The position numbers and the translations under genes are program-made. A DNA stretch of 6,835 nucleotides from Chloroflexota bacterium. Lineage in GTDB: Bacteria > Chloroflexota > Dehalococcoidia > RBG-13-53-26. Shown piece after piece: positions 6,735 through 6,835 of the stretch (position 1 is the stretch's first letter; every line of letters starts with the position of its first letter). A model generated the notes under the pieces. That model was not told where the DNA came from. It ran no database searches and saw only the letters and a list, made by a program, of their open reading frames with translations. Where the stretch lies: positions 1 through 6,835 of the forward strand of contig JAUWXW010000088.1 of the NCBI GenBank assembly GCA_030616195.1, written 5' to 3'.

Positions 6735-6755
6735 TGGCAAGGAATATCCTTGCCA
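6735..6755 (+). other. Perfect 9-bp hairpin between flavoprotein genes
   Basis: TGGCAAGGA (6735-6743) and TCCTTGCCA (6747-6755) form a perfect stem with a 3-base ATA loop, beginning three bases after a stop codon. No T-run follows, so it is not a standard intrinsic terminator. Possible roles are mRNA 3'-end protection, partial attenuation before the next gene, or a dyad for a regulator. As an almost symmetric 21-base dyad it could act at DNA or RNA level. Confidence 0.5.
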
Positions 6756-6777
6756 TACGGATAATGAAACCGTAACC

Positions 6778-6784
6778 AAGGAGG
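6778..6784 (+). promoter_or_regulatory. Ribosome binding site of the final, truncated gene
   Basis: AAGGAGG at 6778-6784, 5 bases before ATG at 6790. This near-perfect Shine-Dalgarno sequence confirms that the short reading frame at the window edge is a real gene start. Confidence 0.75.
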
Positions 6785-6789
6785 CAGAA

Positions 6790-6835
6790 ATGGCGAACGA
6801 ATATGACGTAATAATCATCGGCAGCGGTCCTAACG
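6790..6835 (+). CDS. FAD-dependent oxidoreductase, N-terminal fragment
   Basis: Only 15 codons are in the window: MANEYDVIIIGSGPN. A short polar start, then a hydrophobic strand and 'GSGPN', is the beginning of a Rossmann FAD-binding fold; phytoene-desaturase-like proteins usually read 'DVIVIGAGHNG' or 'GSGPNG' here. It is more canonical than the two tandem copies before it, which lack the third glycine. It may belong to the same type as the canonical C-terminal fragment at the left edge, but the two do not overlap and cannot be compared. It lies 57 bases after the previous stop, beyond a hairpin, with an excellent ribosome binding site. A different FAD or NAD(P)-dependent reductase cannot be excluded from 15 residues. 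Confidence 0.7.
   Translation, partial: MANEYDVIIIGSGPN

Noticed and set aside
5986..6756. Long open frame on the - strand (256 codons) in the second flavoprotein
   Set aside because: Antisense shadow of the conserved flavoprotein gene; similar shadows occur over the first copy because the sequences are homologous.

Overview
This is a tightly packed block of genes, all on the + strand, from a bacterium (possibly an archaeon). It encodes acyl-CoA and flavoprotein redox metabolism. Strong AGGAGG-type ribosome binding sites, short gaps and GTG/ATG starts are prokaryotic. Several COG1233-type (phytoene-desaturase-like) flavoproteins beside CaiB/BaiF CoA-transferases and a zinc alcohol dehydrogenase remnant is the kind of gene content seen in Chloroflexota (Dehalococcoidia) and Desulfobacterota of anoxic or deep-water habitats. 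That lineage guess is inference from gene content and is weak; no marker gene is present.

Layout: (1) bases 2-151 are the 3' end of a FAD-dependent oxidoreductase with a canonical C-terminal FAD motif, followed by a hairpin. (2) Bases 306-1580 and 1618-2859 are two adjacent class III (CaiB/BaiF) CoA-transferases, 37 bases apart. The second has the expected catalytic aspartate (D174); the first has tyrosine at the position I align with it (Y176). (3) Bases 2860-3256 hold no intact gene. They contain a 68-codon remnant of a zinc-dependent alcohol dehydrogenase whose two ends are joined in frame while the whole middle is missing. (4) Bases 3257-4981 and 5002-6732 are two full-length tandem paralogues of a divergent FAD-dependent oxidoreductase, 20 bases apart. 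Both have altered N-terminal GxGxxG and C-terminal FAD motifs. (5) A perfect 9-bp hairpin follows, then the first 15 codons of another, more canonical oxidoreductase, cut by the window edge.

Working model (inference): the CoA-transferase pair activates a carboxylic acid as its CoA thioester, possibly as one heteromeric enzyme with a catalytic and a non-catalytic subunit. The flavoproteins then carry out desaturation or other redox steps on that substrate or a related one. The substrate cannot be read from the sequence. No RNA genes, CRISPR arrays, insertion sequences or convincing promoters were seen.
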